DNA of 64,000 nucleotides from Caulobacter segnis (GTDB lineage Bacteria; Pseudomonadota; Alphaproteobacteria; Caulobacterales; Caulobacteraceae): NCBI RefSeq assembly GCF_029543125.1, contig NZ_JARQWW010000001.1, positions 1 to 64,000 of the forward strand, read 5' to 3'. Shown piece by piece: positions 11,420 to 21,815 of this stretch (position 1 is its first letter; each line of letters starts with the position of its first letter). The notes under the pieces were generated by a model. It saw only the letters and a program-made list of their open reading frames with translations, ran no database searches and was not told where the DNA came from. The position numbers and the translations under genes were made by a program.

Positions 11420-14400
11420 TCAGCTGTTCTCCAGCTCCACGTTCAGGCCCAGCGAGCGCATTTCCTTGACCAGCACGTTGAAGCTTTCGGGGATGCCCGC
11501 TTCGAACGTGTCGTCACCGCGCACGATGGACTCGTAGACCTTGGTCCGACCGGCCACGTCGTCCGACTTCACCGTCAGCATTTCCTGCAGGGTGTAGGCG
11601 GCGCCGTAAGCTTCCAGAGCCCAGACCTCCATTTCCCCGAAGCGCTGACCGCCGAACTGCGCCTTACCGCCCAGCGGCTGCTGGGTGACGAGCGAGTACG
11701 GGCCGATGGAGCGGGCGTGGATCTTGTCGTCGACCAGGTGGTGCAGCTTCAGCATGTAGATGTAGCCGACCGTGACCGGGCGCTTGAACTGCTCGCCGGT
11801 CTGGCCATCGAACAGGATCGACTGACCCGACGGGTTGAGGCCCGCCATGGACAGGTGATCCTCGATGTCGCTGATGTGGGCGCCGTCGAAGACCGGGGTC
11901 GCGAAGGGCACGCCCTTGGAGAGGTTGCGGGCCAGTTCGACCAGCTCTTCTTCCGTATCGGGCAGCTCTTCGTTCGGGCCGTAGATCTCGCGCAGACGCT
12001 TCACCAGCTCGGCCTTCTGACCACCGTGCTGCCAGGCTTCCAGCAGGCCGGCGATCTGCTTGCCGAGACCGGCCGCAGCCCAACCGAGGTGGGTTTCGAA
12101 GATCTGACCGACGTTCATGCGCGAAGGCACGCCCAGCGGGTTCAGCACGACGTCGACGGCGGTGCCGTCTTCCAGGTGCGGCATGTCCTCGATCGGCAGG
12201 ATCTTGGAGATGACGCCCTTGTTTCCGTGACGGCCGGCCATCTTGTCACCCGGCTGAAGCTTGCGCTTCACGGCCACGAAGACCTTGACCATCTTCATGA
12301 CGCCCGGGGGCAGTTCGTCGCCGCGCTGCAGCTTGTCGACCTTGTCCTCGAAGCGACGGTCCAGACGCTTGCGGGCTTCGTCGAACTGACGGCGCATGGC
12401 CTCCAGCTCGCCCATGGCCTTCTCGTCGTCGAGCGCGATCTGCCACCACAGGCCCGGCTGGATTTCAGCCAGCTTGTCGGCGGTGACTTCACCACGCGTC
12501 AGACCCTTCGGACCCGAAACGGCGGTCTTGCCCACGATCAGCTCGCGCAGACGCGCGGTCATGTTGCGGTTCAGGATCGCGAACTCGTCGTCGCGGTCCT
12601 TGCCCAGACGGTCGATCTCGGCGCGTTCGATGGCGAGCGCGCGCTCGTCCTTGTCGACGCCGTGACGGTTGAAGACGCGCACTTCCACGATGGTGCCGGC
12701 GACGCCCGGGGGCAGGCGCAGGCTGGTGTCGCGGACGTCGGAAGCCTTTTCACCGAAGATGGCGCGCAGGAGCTTTTCTTCCGGCGTCATCGGGCTTTCG
12801 CCCTTCGGCGTGACCTTGCCGACCAGGATGTCGCCCGGCTGCACTTCCGCGCCGATCGCCACGATGCCGGCTTCGTCGAGGTTGCGCAGCGCTTCTTCAC
12901 CCACGTTCGGGATGTCGCGCGTGATCTCTTCCGGGCCAAGCTTCGTGTCGCGGGCCATGACCTCGAATTCCTCGATGTGGATCGAGGTGAACACGTCGTC
13001 GCGGACGATGCGTTCGGAGATCAGGATCGAGTCTTCGAAGTTGTAGCCGTTCCAGGGCATGAACGCGACGAGCGCGTTGCGGCCCAGGGCCAGTTCGCCC
13101 AGCTCGGTCGACGGACCGTCGGCGATGATGTCCCCGGCGTTGATCTTGTCGCCCACGCGGACCAGCGGACGCTGGTTGATGCAGGTGTTTTGGTTCGAAC
13201 GCTGGAACTTCGACAGACGGTAGATGTCGACGCCCGGCTTGTTCGGGTCCTGCTCCTGGGTGGCGCGGATGACGATGCGGGTGCCGTCGATCTGCTCGAC
13301 CACGCCGGTGCGGCGGGCGACCACGACAGCGCCGGAGTCACGGGCCACGACGCCTTCCATGCCGGTGCCGACCAGCGGCGCGTCCGACTGCACCAGCGGC
13401 ACGGCCTGACGTTGCATGTTCGAGCCCATGAGGGCGCGGTTGGCGTCGTCGTTTTCCAGGAACGGGATCAGGGCGGCGGCGACCGAAACGACCTGCTTCG
13501 GCGACACGTCCATCAGGTCGACGTTCTCCTTTTGCAGGAGGGTCGGTTCACCGTTGATGCGGCCCGGAACCAGGTCTTCGGCGATGGCGCCGTCGGTCAG
13601 CTTGATGTTGGCCTGGGCGATGACGTGCTTCGCCTCTTCCATGGCCGACATGTAGACGACTTCTTCCTGCTGCTTGCCCTCGACCACGCGACGGTACGGG
13701 CTTTCGATGAAGCCGTACTTGTTCACGCGAGCGTGGGTCGCCAGGGAGTTGATCAGACCGATGTTCGGGCCTTCCGGCGTTTCGATCGGGCAGATGCGGC
13801 CGTAGTGGGTCGGGTGCACGTCGCGCACTTCGAAGCCGGCGCGCTCGCGGGTCAGACCGCCCGGGCCAAGCGCCGACAGGCGGCGCTTGTGGGTGATTTC
13901 CGACAGCGGGTTCGTCTGGTCCATGAACTGCGACAGCTGCGAGGAGCCGAAGAATTCACGAACCGCCGCCGCGGCGGGCTTCGCGTTGATCAGGTCGTGC
14001 GGCATGACCGTGTCGATATCGACCGAGCTCATGCGTTCCTTGATCGCGCGCTCCATGCGGAGCAGGCCGACGCGGTACTGGTTCTCGAGCAGCTCGCCCA
14101 CCGAACGGACGCGGCGGTTGCCGAGGTTGTCGATGTCGTCGATTTCGCCGCGGCCGTCACGCAGACCGACCAGCAGCTTCAGGACGGCAAGGACGTCTTC
14201 CTTGCGCAGGACGCGCATCTCGTCGGAAGCGTCCAGCTCCAGGCGCATGTTCATCTTCACGCGGCCGACCGAGGACAGGTCGTAGCGCTCGCTGTCGAAG
14301 AACAGCGACTTGAACATGGCTTCGGCCGCTTCGACGGTCGGCGGCTCGCCCGGACGCATGACGCGGTAGATGTCGAACAGCGCGTCTTCACGCAGGGTGT

Positions 14401-15490
14401 TCTTGTCCACGCGCAGGGTGTTGCGCATGTAAGCGCCCACCGTGACGTGGTCGATGTCGAGCACGTCGATGGTCGAGAAGCCTTGCTCGGCCAGGGCTTC
14501 GATCGAAGCCGGGTCCAGCTCGTCGCCGGCTTCGGCGTAGATTTCACCGGTCGAGAAGTTGACCGCGTCGCGGGCCAGGTAACGCCCCGTCAGGGCTTCC
14601 GGAGCCAGCAGCAGGGTGTTCAGGCCAGCGTCGGCGAACTTCTTGGCGTTGCGGGCGCTGATCTTCTGACCAGCCGGAGCCACTTCCTCGCCGGTGTCGG
14701 CGTTGATCAGCGGGAATTCCGGCTTCACGCCGCGCCAGCGTTCCGGCTTGTACGGGGTGGCCCAGCCGCCTTCACGCTTCTCGAAGGGAACGACGTCGTA
14801 GAAGGTCGTCAGGATCTCTTCGCCATCCATGCCCAAGGCATAGAGGAAGGTCGTGGCCGGCAGCTTCCGGCGACGGTCGATACGGACGTAGACGATGTCC
14901 TTGGCGTCGAATTCGAAGTCGAGCCACGAGCCGCGGTACGGAATCACGCGGGCGGCGAACAGCAGCTTGCCCGAGGCGTGGGTCTTGCCCTTGTCGTGGT
15001 CGAAGAACACGCCCGGCGAACGGTGCATCTGCGAGACGATGACGCGCTCGGTGCCGTTGACGATGAACGTGCCCTTGTCCGTCATGAGCGGGATGTCGCC
15101 CATGTAGACGTCCTGCTCCTTGATGTCCTTGACGGAGCGGGCGCCGGTTTCTTCTTCCGTTTCGAAGACGATCAGGCGCAGCTTGACCTTCAGCGGCGCC
15201 GCGAAGGTCATGTCGCGCTGGATGCACTCTTCGACGTCGTACTTCGGCTCTTCGAATTCGTACGAGACGTATTCGAGCACCGAGCGCTCGTTGAAGTCCT
15301 TGATCGGGAACACCGACTTGAAGACGGCCTCGATCCCCTCGTCGCGACGCTGACCGCTATAGGTCTCGCGCTGCAGGAATTGTTCGTAGGAGGACCGCTG
15401 AACCTCGATGAGGTTCGGCATCTGCACGGCTTCGGGGATGCGGCCGAAAGACTTCCGGATCCGCTTCTTGCCGGTGAACGATTGCGCCAT
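11420..15490 (-). CDS. rpoB: DNA-directed RNA polymerase subunit beta
   Basis: 1356 residues. The frame is open to 15550, but the conserved start [20 protein letters not shown], with AGGGAA 6 bases upstream, places the start at 15490. The rifampicin region has the unmodified residues of sensitive enzymes: [16 protein letters not shown] followed by [14 protein letters not shown]. The catalytic-side motif [20 protein letters not shown] is present near the C-terminus. It heads the rpoBC unit with its own promoter; the usual upstream genes rplJL are separated from it by an oppositely oriented peptidase gene. Confidence 0.99.
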   Translation of the reverse strand: MAQSFTGKKRIRKSFGRIPEAVQMPNLIEVQRSSYEQFLQRETYSGQRRDEGIEAVFKSVFPIKDFNERSVLEYVSYEFEEPKYDVEECIQRDMTFAAPLKVKLRLIVFETEEETGARSVKDIKEQDVYMGDIPLMTDKGTFIVNGTERVIVSQMHRSPGVFFDHDKGKTHASGKLLFAARVIPYRGSWLDFEFDAKDIVYVRIDRRRKLPATTFLYALGMDGEEILTTFYDVVPFEKREGGWATPYKPERWRGVKPEFPLINADTGEEVAPAGQKISARNAKKFADAGLNTLLLAPEALTGRYLARDAVNFSTGEIYAEAGDELDPASIEALAEQGFSTIDVLDIDHVTVGAYMRNTLRVDKNTLREDALFDIYRVMRPGEPPTVEAAEAMFKSLFFDSERYDLSSVGRVKMNMRLELDASDEMRVLRKEDVLAVLKLLVGLRDGRGEIDDIDNLGNRRVRSVGELLENQYRVGLLRMERAIKERMSSVDIDTVMPHDLINAKPAAAAVREFFGSSQLSQFMDQTNPLSEITHKRRLSALGPGGLTRERAGFEVRDVHPTHYGRICPIETPEGPNIGLINSLATHARVNKYGFIESPYRRVVEGKQQEEVVYMSAMEEAKHVIAQANIKLTDGAIAEDLVPGRINGEPTLLQKENVDLMDVSPKQVVSVAAALIPFLENDDANRALMGSNMQRQAVPLVQSDAPLVGTGMEGVVARDSGAVVVARRTGVVEQIDGTRIVIRATQEQDPNKPGVDIYRLSKFQRSNQNTCINQRPLVRVGDKINAGDIIADGPSTELGELALGRNALVAFMPWNGYNFEDSILISERIVRDDVFTSIHIEEFEVMARDTKLGPEEITRDIPNVGEEALRNLDEAGIVAIGAEVQPGDILVGKVTPKGESPMTPEEKLLRAIFGEKASDVRDTSLRLPPGVAGTIVEVRVFNRHGVDKDERALAIERAEIDRLGKDRDDEFAILNRNMTARLRELIVGKTAVSGPKGLTRGEVTADKLAEIQPGLWWQIALDDEKAMGELEAMRRQFDEARKRLDRRFEDKVDKLQRGDELPPGVMKMVKVFVAVKRKLQPGDKMAGRHGNKGVISKILPIEDMPHLEDGTAVDVVLNPLGVPSRMNVGQIFETHLGWAAAGLGKQIAGLLEAWQHGGQKAELVKRLREIYGPNEELPDTEEELVELARNLSKGVPFATPVFDGAHISDIEDHLSMAGLNPSGQSILFDGQTGEQFKRPVTVGYIYMLKLHHLVDDKIHARSIGPYSLVTQQPLGGKAQFGGQRFGEMEVWALEAYGAAYTLQEMLTVKSDDVAGRTKVYESIVRGDDTFEAGIPESFNVLVKEMRSLGLNVELENS

Positions 15491-15715
15491 TGATGTTCCC
15501 TGTGGGCCCGGAACGGAATCCGGGCTTCGGCTTTTTGTCGGTGTGTCCACCCTCGTCGCCCTTTCGGGAGACGGACACGTGACAAAGCCCTTTTATTTCA
15601 AAGGGCTCCCCTTCGCAGCGGTCAGAGGGTCAGGACCGCGCCTCGGGGCTGAAACGACCAAGGGACCTGCGCGTCAGACGCACCTGTCCCCATCGAATCT
15701 TGTTTGAAGCACGCG

Positions 15716-15744
15716 GATATAGTCCGCCCAGGGGGATAAGCCAA
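15716..15744 (-). promoter_or_regulatory. Probable rpoBC promoter
   Basis: On the minus strand TTGGCT (15744-15739), a 17-bp spacer and TATATC (15721-15716). The -10 region reads ACTATATC, close to the Caulobacter sigma-73 -10 consensus GCTANAWC. This gives a ~220-nt leader before rpoB. The 339-bp stretch 15491-15829 holds this leader and promoter and the start region of the divergent M61 gene; nothing else was recognised. Confidence 0.65.
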
Positions 15745-15829
15745 GAGGCTATCCACAGAATCCTCGCGGATTCCGGATCGCCGAGACGGCGCTTTTCGAG
15801 GGTTCCAACTTACGCTTAAGTCCGGCCTT

Positions 15830-17767
15830 ATGAAAGTCGTGCTTTTGGCCGCCACGGCCCTGTCGCTCTCCTTCTCCGCCGCAAACGCTGCGCAGAACCC
15901 TCCCCCCCAGCCGCTTCCGATGACGCCGCCGATCACGGCGGCCCAGGACGTTCCCTATCCGGGCACGCTGAAGCTGTTCGTCGACGCCACCGACACCGAC
16001 CGACGCATCATCCGCGTGAAGCAGTCGATCCCCGTGGACAAGGCAGGCCCCTTCACCCTGCTCTATCCGGAATGGCTGCCGGGCAACCACGCTCCGCGCG
16101 GCCCGGTGGACAAGGTCGCCGGCCTGGTGATCACCGCCGGCGGTCAGCGCATCGCCTGGACCCGCGATCCGGTCGAGGTCTACGCCTATCACGTGGACGT
16201 CCCGCAGGGCGCAACCAGCCTTGAGGTCGAGTTCCAGTTCGTCTCGCCCGTCACCACCGACCAGGGCCGCATCGTCGTCACCAACGAGATGATGAACCTG
16301 CAGTGGAACCAGCTCGCCCTCTATCCGGCCGGATGGTTCACCCGCCAGATCCCGGTGGAGTTGAGCCTGCGCCTGCCCGACCAGTGGAAGTTCGGCGTGG
16401 CCATGGACGTGGCCGGGACCGCCGACGGCGTCACCACCTTCAAACCCGTCTCGTTCGAGACCCTGGTGGACAGCCCCATGTTCGCCGGCCGCTATTACCG
16501 CCAGTTCGACCTGGATCCCGGCGGCCGCAGCCCGGTGAAGCTGAACGTGGTCGCCGACCGCGAGGAATTGCTGGCCGCCACGCCGGAGCAGATCGAAAAG
16601 CACCGCAACCTCGTGAAGCAGGCCGACAAGCTTTACGGCACGCGCCAGTACGACCGGTACGACTTCCTGCTGTCCCTGACCGACCGCATGGGCGGCATCG
16701 GGCTGGAGCACCATCGCTCCAGCGAGAACGGCGTCCCGCCCACCTACTTCACCGACTGGGACAAGCACGCCGCCAACCGCGACCTGCTGCCCCACGAGTA
16801 CACCCACTCCTGGAACGGCAAGTTCCGCCGTGGCGCGGACCTGTTCACCCCGGACTTCTCGGTCCCCATGCGCAACAGCATGCTGTGGGTCTATGAGGGC
16901 CAGACCCAGTACTGGGGCTATGTCCTGTCGGCCCGTTCCGGCCTGCTGACCAAGCAGGAGACGCTGGAGGCCATCGCCTCAACCGCCGCCACCTACGAGG
17001 CCCGCGTAGGCCGCACCTGGCGCACGGTGCTCGACACCACCAACGATCCCATCACCATCGCCCGCAAGGCCGAGCCCTGGACCAGCTTCCAGCGGGGCGA
17101 GGACTACTACTCCGAGGGCCAGCTCGTCTGGCTCGACGCCGACACCCTGATCCGCGAGAAGACCGGCGGAAAGAAGTCCCTCGACGACTTCGCCAAGGTC
17201 TTCCTGGGCGCCGAGGGCAAGTTCGACGGCAGCTACACGCCGCTGACCTACGGCTTCGACGACGTGGTCGAGGCCCTGAACAAGGTGGTCGCCCATGACT
17301 GGGCCGGCTTCCTGAAGGCCCGCATCTATGACGTGGCCCCCAAGGCCCCGCTCGACGGCTTGGCGCGCGGTGGCTACCGCCTCGTCTACAAGGACACCCC
17401 CACCGCCTACTTCAAGGCCAATGAGAGCCGTCGAAAGACCACCGACCTGACCTATTCCCTGGGCGTGGTCGTCGGCGGCGAAGGCAAGCTCAGCGCCGTG
17501 CAGTGGGAAGGCCCCGCCTTCAAGGCCGGCCTGACCAACGCCGGCCAGATCATCGCCGTGAACGGCCTCGCCTATGACGCCGAACGCCTGAAGACGGCGA
17601 TCACCGAGGCCAAGGGCGGCGCCAAGCCGATCGAGCTGCTGGTGAAGACGGCCGAGCGCTACCGCACCGTCCAGATCCCCTACCATGACGGCCTGCGCTA
17701 TCCGGCGCTGGAGCGGATCGCGGGAACCCCGGCCCGCCTCGACGACATCCTGGCGCCCAGGAAGTAG
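15830..17767 (+). CDS. M61-family peptidase with PDZ domain, exported
   Basis: 645 residues. A signal peptide MKVVLLAATALSLSFSAANA ends at an AxA site, so the enzyme acts in the periplasm or envelope. The N-terminal half is the M61 beta-sandwich type region (YPEWLPGNHAPRGPVDKVAG). The zinc site HEYTHSWNGK lies near residue 322, followed by the third-ligand segment LWVYEGQTQYWG. A C-terminal PDZ-like domain (about 520-620) contains SLGVVVGGEGKL and AGLTNAGQIIAVNG. M61 members are glycyl or broad aminopeptidases; the substrate is not predictable. It lies between rplL and rpoB on the opposite strand, and is monocistronic by its own terminator. Confidence 0.93.
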   Translation: MKVVLLAATALSLSFSAANAAQNPPPQPLPMTPPITAAQDVPYPGTLKLFVDATDTDRRIIRVKQSIPVDKAGPFTLLYPEWLPGNHAPRGPVDKVAGLVITAGGQRIAWTRDPVEVYAYHVDVPQGATSLEVEFQFVSPVTTDQGRIVVTNEMMNLQWNQLALYPAGWFTRQIPVELSLRLPDQWKFGVAMDVAGTADGVTTFKPVSFETLVDSPMFAGRYYRQFDLDPGGRSPVKLNVVADREELLAATPEQIEKHRNLVKQADKLYGTRQYDRYDFLLSLTDRMGGIGLEHHRSSENGVPPTYFTDWDKHAANRDLLPHEYTHSWNGKFRRGADLFTPDFSVPMRNSMLWVYEGQTQYWGYVLSARSGLLTKQETLEAIASTAATYEARVGRTWRTVLDTTNDPITIARKAEPWTSFQRGEDYYSEGQLVWLDADTLIREKTGGKKSLDDFAKVFLGAEGKFDGSYTPLTYGFDDVVEALNKVVAHDWAGFLKARIYDVAPKAPLDGLARGGYRLVYKDTPTAYFKANESRRKTTDLTYSLGVVVGGEGKLSAVQWEGPAFKAGLTNAGQIIAVNGLAYDAERLKTAITEAKGGAKPIELLVKTAERYRTVQIPYHDGLRYPALERIAGTPARLDDILAPRK

Positions 17768-17776
17768 GTCAAAGAA

Positions 17777-17806
17777 AAACGGCCCCGGATCGCTCCGGGG
17801 CCGTTT
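17777..17806. terminator. Bidirectional terminator between M61 gene and rplL
   Basis: AAACGGCCCCGGA and TCCGGGGCCGTTT pair around TCGC, with A-rich sequence on the left and T residues on the right. It is nearly the same design as the hairpin at 7073-7098. Confidence 0.88.
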
Positions 17807-17836
17807 CCTGTAGCGTCAGAGCTGACGCCGACCAGA

Positions 17837-18226
17837 TTACTTGATCTGGACGGTGGCGCCGGCTTCTTCGAGCTTCTTCTTGATCTCTTCAGCTTGCTGC
17901 TTGGAGACGTTCTCGACGACGTTCTGCGGAGCGCCTTCGACCAGGTCCTTGGCTTCCTTCAGGCCCAGGTCCGGACGGACGCCGCGGACTTCCTTGATCA
18001 CGTTGATCTTCTTGTCGCCGCCGTTGGCGAGAACAACGGTGAACTCGGTTTGCTCTTCAGCGGCTTCAGCCGGAGCGCCAGCAGCGCCGCCAGCGGCGGG
18101 AGCAGCGAACGCGACCGGAGCGGCGGCCGAGACGCCCCACTTTTCTTCCAGCAGCTTGGACAGCTCAGCGGCTTCCAGAACCGACAGAGCGGACAGGTCT
18201 TCGACGATCTTTTCGAGCTTCGACAT
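17837..18226 (-). CDS. rplL: 50S ribosomal protein L7/L12
   Basis: 129 residues: an N-terminal dimerisation domain ([20 protein letters not shown]), an Ala/Gly-rich hinge, and the C-terminal factor-binding domain ([20 protein letters not shown] to TVQIK). It forms the ribosomal stalk that recruits EF-Tu and EF-G. It lies 50 bp after rplJ, and higher translation than rplJ is expected. A terminator hairpin follows directly, so rpoBC is not simply continued from it. Confidence 0.98.
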   Translation of the reverse strand: MSKLEKIVEDLSALSVLEAAELSKLLEEKWGVSAAAPVAFAAPAAGGAAGAPAEAAEEQTEFTVVLANGGDKKINVIKEVRGVRPDLGLKEAKDLVEGAPQNVVENVSKQQAEEIKKKLEEAGATVQIK

Positions 18227-18276
18227 GATAGTTCCTTAGAGGATGAGGGATGTTGGGGAGATGACTGACAGTCCGC

Positions 18277-18795
18277 TTACGCGGCGTCCTTCGTGGCGTA
18301 AGCGTTGAAGACGCGAGCGAGCTGACCCGCCGGAGCCTGCAGAACGCCGGCGACCTTGGTGGCCGGAGCGTTGAGCAGCCCGATGAGCTGGCCGCGGATC
18401 TGGTCGAGCGAGGGCAGGGTCGCCAGGGCCTTGACGGCCTTCTCGTCCAGGATGGTCGTTTGACCCAGGATGCCGCCAACGATTTTGAACTTATCGTTGT
18501 CCTTGGCGTACTGGGCGACGACCTTGGCGGCGGACACCGGATCGGCGCCATAGGCGATGGCGACCGGGCCGACAAAGAGGGCGTCGCCCGCTTCACCTGC
18601 CGAGCCGTTCAGGGCCTTTTGCACCAGGGTGTTCTTCACCACCTTCAGCGCGGCGCCTTCCTTGCGGAGGCGCAGACGCAGGTCGGTCATTTCCGCAACG
18701 GTCAGACCCAGATAGTGGGTCACGACGACAGCGCCGGAGTCAGCGAAAACGCCCTTGAGCGTCTCGATCGACTCTTGCTTTTGAGCGCGGTCCAT
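18277..18795 (-). CDS. rplJ: 50S ribosomal protein L10
   Basis: 172 residues. It begins MDRAQKQESIETLKGVFADS and contains VVVTHYLGLTVAEMTDLRLR and VVKNTLVQKAL, the rRNA-binding half. The C-terminal helix anchors the L7/L12 dimers. It heads the rplJL pair with a long leader upstream (promoter at about 19073-19101). In many bacteria L10 represses its own mRNA by binding such a leader; whether this leader folds that way was not tested. Confidence 0.97.
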   Translation of the reverse strand: MDRAQKQESIETLKGVFADSGAVVVTHYLGLTVAEMTDLRLRLRKEGAALKVVKNTLVQKALNGSAGEAGDALFVGPVAIAYGADPVSAAKVVAQYAKDNDKFKIVGGILGQTTILDEKAVKALATLPSLDQIRGQLIGLLNAPATKVAGVLQAPAGQLARVFNAYATKDAA

Positions 18796-19072
18796 TGCGG
18801 TCTCCTACTCAGTTACAGCGGCCGGACCATCCGGACGCCGATATTGACTTCACGACGAAGGGATCGCTCCCATCGCGCTTGGTCGGTCTCGACTGTCCGA
18901 AGGATGCACGAGCCGCGCGCTCATCCGTCGGAACGGAATGGTGCGAGCAGAGCTCTTTGCTTCCCCGTCTCCCGGCGGCTGGAAAGGGCTCTTCCCAGTT
19001 ATGGCTCCAGTGACCCTGGCGCCCCACAGTTCTCGGACAGGTTTCGCCGCCACGAGGGCAACGGAAGCGGCG

Positions 19073-19101
19073 CGTATAGTCGAAAAGCCCGCGGGACTCA
19101 A
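19073..19101 (-). promoter_or_regulatory. Probable rplJL promoter and long leader
   Basis: On the minus strand TTGAGT (19101-19096), 17 bp, TATACG (19078-19073). The start point near 19066 leaves a ~270-nt untranslated leader before rplJ, long enough for an L10-binding autoregulatory structure. The 354-bp gene-free stretch 18796-19149 holds this leader and promoter, plus the ribosome-binding region of the divergent GST gene. Confidence 0.6.
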
Positions 19102-19149
19102 CCCCGCCGCCGCTCAGGCGTTGAGCCTGCGCACAGAGCAGGAGAATCC

Positions 19150-19878
19150 ATGGCCTACGAGCTCTATTACTGGCCCGGCATCCAGGGGCGCGGCGAGTTC
19201 GTCCGCCTGGCCCTCGAACAGGCCGGCGCGGACTATGTGGACGTCGGCCGGGGAAGCAAGGCGGACGGTCAGGGCGTGCCGGCCCTGACGGCCTTCCTGG
19301 AGGGCGACGCCACGACCCGCGCGCCCTTCGCCCCGCCCTTCCTGAAGGACGGCGATGTGGTCGTCGGCCAGACGGCGGCGATCCTCATGCACCTGGGGCC
19401 CAAGCTGAAGCTGACGCCCAAGGCCGAAGCCGATCGCCTTTGGGTCCATCAGATCCAGCTCACCATCGCCGACCTGACCGCCGAGGCCCATGACAGCCAC
19501 CACCCTGTGGGCCTGAGCCTCTACTACGAGGATCAGAAAAAGGAGGCGGCCAAACGGTCCAAGGAGTTCCGAAAGCAGCGGATCCCCAAATTCCTGAAAT
19601 GGCTGGAGACGATCCTGGCGGCCAATCCCGCCGGCGATCAGTGGCTGGTCGGCGACAAGCTGACCTATGCCGACCTGTCGGCCTTCCAGGTGGTGCAGGG
19701 CCTGCTCTACGCCTTCCCCAAGGCGACGAAGAAGACCCTGAAGGAGACGCCGAAGCTGGCCGCCTTGGCCGTGCGCGTCGCCGAACAGCCCAGGATCAAG
19801 GCCTATCTGGAAAGTGACCGCCGCCTGCCCTTCAACGAGGAAGGCATTTTCCGCCGCTACGCGGAGCTGGACTCCTGA
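19150..19878 (+). CDS. Glutathione S-transferase family protein
   Basis: 242 residues. It begins MAYELYYWPGIQGRGEFVRL, a thioredoxin-like N-terminal domain of the GST type with Tyr in the active-site loop (YYWPGIQGRGE). GQTAAILMHLGPKLKL corresponds to the QS/T glutathione-site helix. The C-terminal helical domain contains WLVGDKLTYADLSAFQVVQG, the GST_C signature. AGGAGAAT precedes the ATG. It would be a cytosolic detoxification or redox enzyme; the class and substrate are not clear. It stands alone between the rplJ leader and the rplA terminator. Confidence 0.85.
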   Translation: MAYELYYWPGIQGRGEFVRLALEQAGADYVDVGRGSKADGQGVPALTAFLEGDATTRAPFAPPFLKDGDVVVGQTAAILMHLGPKLKLTPKAEADRLWVHQIQLTIADLTAEAHDSHHPVGLSLYYEDQKKEAAKRSKEFRKQRIPKFLKWLETILAANPAGDQWLVGDKLTYADLSAFQVVQGLLYAFPKATKKTLKETPKLAALAVRVAEQPRIKAYLESDRRLPFNEEGIFRRYAELDS

Positions 19879-19938
19879 GGGCAGGCCTGACCCCATCCGC
19901 TTCTTCGCGGGATGAGCGGCTTGAGTCACAAAAGAAAA

Positions 19939-19965
19939 CGGCGGCGAGGGAGACCCTCGCCGCCG
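19939..19965. terminator. Bidirectional terminator between GST gene and rplA
   Basis: CGGCGGCGAGGG pairs perfectly with CCCTCGCCGCCG around AGA, with AAAAGAAAA on the left side. It is suitable to end rplKA (minus) and possibly the GST gene (plus). Confidence 0.85.
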
Positions 19966-19989
19966 CAATCTTCAGCCGTGATCTGACGC

Positions 19990-20679
19990 TTAGGCGCCGA
20001 CCGACGCCGCGTCGATCTTGAAGCCCGGGCCCATCGTGGACGACAGGCTGATCTTCTTCACGTACAGGCCCTTGGCGCCCGAGGGCTTGGCCTTGTTCAG
20101 AGCATCGACCAGAGCGACCACGTTGGCCTTCAGCGCGTCCTCGGTGAACGAGGCCTTGCCGACGCCGGCGTGAACGATGCCGGCCTTTTCGACGCGGAAC
20201 TCCACGGCGCCGCCCTTGGCGTCCTTGACGGCCTGGGCGACGTTCGGGGTCACGGTGCCGACCTTCGGGTTCGGCATCAGGCCGCGCGGGCCGAGCACCT
20301 TACCCAGACGGCCGACCAAGGCCATCATGTCCGGCGTCGCGATGACGCGGTCGAAGTCCATGAAGCCGCCGTTGATCTTTTCGTACAGATCTTCAGCGCC
20401 CACATGTTCCGCACCAGCGGCCTTGGCTTCATCAGCCTTGGCGTCCTTGGCGAAGACGGCGACGCGGACGTCACGGCCCGTGCCCGACGGCAGGTTGACC
20501 ACGCCGCGGACCTGTTGGTCGGCGTGACGCGGGTCGACGCCCAGGTTCACCGAGATCTCGATGGTCTCGTCGAACTTGGCCTTGGCATTGGCCTTCACCA
20601 GCTTGATGGCTTCGTCGAGCGCGAGGTTCGCGTCGCGGTCGCCGGTCCAGGCTTGGATGCGCTTGGGTTGCTTAGCCAT
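19990..20679 (-). CDS. rplA: 50S ribosomal protein L1
   Basis: 229 residues. It begins [20 protein letters not shown] and contains the L1 signature around [19 protein letters not shown]. It forms the mobile L1 stalk and is a known autogenous repressor of the rplKA operon. It lies 3 bp after rplK, so the two are translationally linked. The C-terminus [20 protein letters not shown] is typical. Confidence 0.98.
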   Translation of the reverse strand: MAKQPKRIQAWTGDRDANLALDEAIKLVKANAKAKFDETIEISVNLGVDPRHADQQVRGVVNLPSGTGRDVRVAVFAKDAKADEAKAAGAEHVGAEDLYEKINGGFMDFDRVIATPDMMALVGRLGKVLGPRGLMPNPKVGTVTPNVAQAVKDAKGGAVEFRVEKAGIVHAGVGKASFTEDALKANVVALVDALNKAKPSGAKGLYVKKISLSSTMGPGFKIDAASVGA

Positions 20680-20682
20680 GAC

Positions 20683-21114
20683 TTAGGCCTCCACCACTTT
20701 CAGGCCCATCGCGCGGGCCGAGCCCTCGATGATGCGGGCCGCGGCTTCAACGTCATTGGCGTTGAGGTCTTTCATCTTCTTTTCGGCGATCTCGCGCAGC
20801 TGGGTGCGGGTGATCGAGCCGACGGTCTCGCGACCGGTCAGCTTCGCGCCGGACTTCAGGCCGGTGGCTTCCTTCAGGTAGAAGGTGGCCGGCGGCGTCT
20901 TCGTCACGAAGGTGAACGACTTGTCCTGATAGACCGTGATCACGGTCGGCAGGGGCGTGCCCTTCTGGACGTTTTCAGTCCGCGCGTTGAACTCTTTGCA
21001 GAAGCCCATGATGTTCACGCCGCGTTGACCCAGCGCCGGCCCGATGGGCGGCGAAGGCGTGGCGGAGCCGGCGGGCACCTGCAGCTTGATGTAGCCCAGG
21101 ATCTTCTTTGCCAT
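20683..21114 (-). CDS. rplK: 50S ribosomal protein L11
   Basis: 143 residues. It begins [20 protein letters not shown] and contains [20 protein letters not shown], the conserved thiostrepton/EF-G contact region. The C-terminal 23S rRNA-binding domain is complete. It is followed at 3 bp by rplA and preceded by nusG with a 131-bp gap, the usual secE-nusG-rplK-rplA order. Confidence 0.98.
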   Translation of the reverse strand: MAKKILGYIKLQVPAGSATPSPPIGPALGQRGVNIMGFCKEFNARTENVQKGTPLPTVITVYQDKSFTFVTKTPPATFYLKEATGLKSGAKLTGRETVGSITRTQLREIAEKKMKDLNANDVEAAARIIEGSARAMGLKVVEA

Positions 21115-21245
21115 AGTCTCCTCGGTGGCCGGAAATCCGGCCGGTTGAGCCGTGGTGCGGGCTTGGCGTCCCTCCCACGGATTTGACGGACGGCCCGAAG
21201 GCTGTCCCGTTTCCCCCGCCGCCTAGGCCGCGGGGAATTTCGTCA

Positions 21246-21809
21246 TCAGGCGATCTTCTCGACCTGATTGTATTCCAGCTCGACCGGGGTCGCCCGGCCG
21301 AAGATCGAAACCGTGACGCGCAGGCGGGCGCGTTCTTCGTCCACGTCCTCCACCGAACCGGTGAAGCTGGCGAACGGACCGTCGGTGACGCGCACTTGCT
21401 CCCCGATCTCGTAGGAGACGGTGGGCTTCGGACGCTCGACACCCTCTTCGATGGCGCCGACGATGCGCTGAACTTCGCGTTCCGGCACTGGGGTCGGCTT
21501 CGAGCCGCCCTGGGCGCCCAGGAAGCCGGTGACCTTCGGGGTGTTCTTGATCAGGTGGTAGGCTTCGTCGGTCAGGTGCATCTTCACCAGCACGTAGCCG
21601 GGGAAGAACTTGCGCTCGGCGTTGACCTTGCGGCCGCGGCGGATCTCGACGACGTCCTCGGTCGGGACCAGGATTTCCGAGAAGCTTTCTTCCAGGCCTT
21701 GCGACTTGGCTTGCTCGAGGATGCTGTCACGCACCTTCTTCTCGAAGTTCGAGTAGGCGTGGACGATGTACCACTTGTGGTTCGGGTTCGAGCCGGTTTG
21801 AGCGTTCAT
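21246..21809 (-). CDS. nusG: Transcription termination/antitermination protein NusG
   Basis: 187 residues: an N-terminal NGN domain (KWYIVHAYSNFEKKVRDSIL) that binds RNA polymerase, and a C-terminal KOW domain (QVRVTDGPFASFTGSVEDVD) that contacts Rho or S10. It begins 6 bp after secE, the conserved arrangement. No insertion or truncation was seen. Confidence 0.97.
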   Translation of the reverse strand: MNAQTGSNPNHKWYIVHAYSNFEKKVRDSILEQAKSQGLEESFSEILVPTEDVVEIRRGRKVNAERKFFPGYVLVKMHLTDEAYHLIKNTPKVTGFLGAQGGSKPTPVPEREVQRIVGAIEEGVERPKPTVSYEIGEQVRVTDGPFASFTGSVEDVDEERARLRVTVSIFGRATPVELEYNQVEKIA

Positions 21810-21815
21810 CGTCTC

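Noticed and set aside
7506-11537. 4-kb open frame on the plus strand opposite rpoC
   Set aside because: Antisense shadow caused by high GC; the product has no domain and rpoC is certain. The same holds for the frame at 11366-15493 opposite rpoB.
19150-19878. Idea that the GST and the rplJL unit share one promoter
   Set aside because: The candidate promoter reads away from the GST gene, which has its own ribosome-binding site on the other strand.
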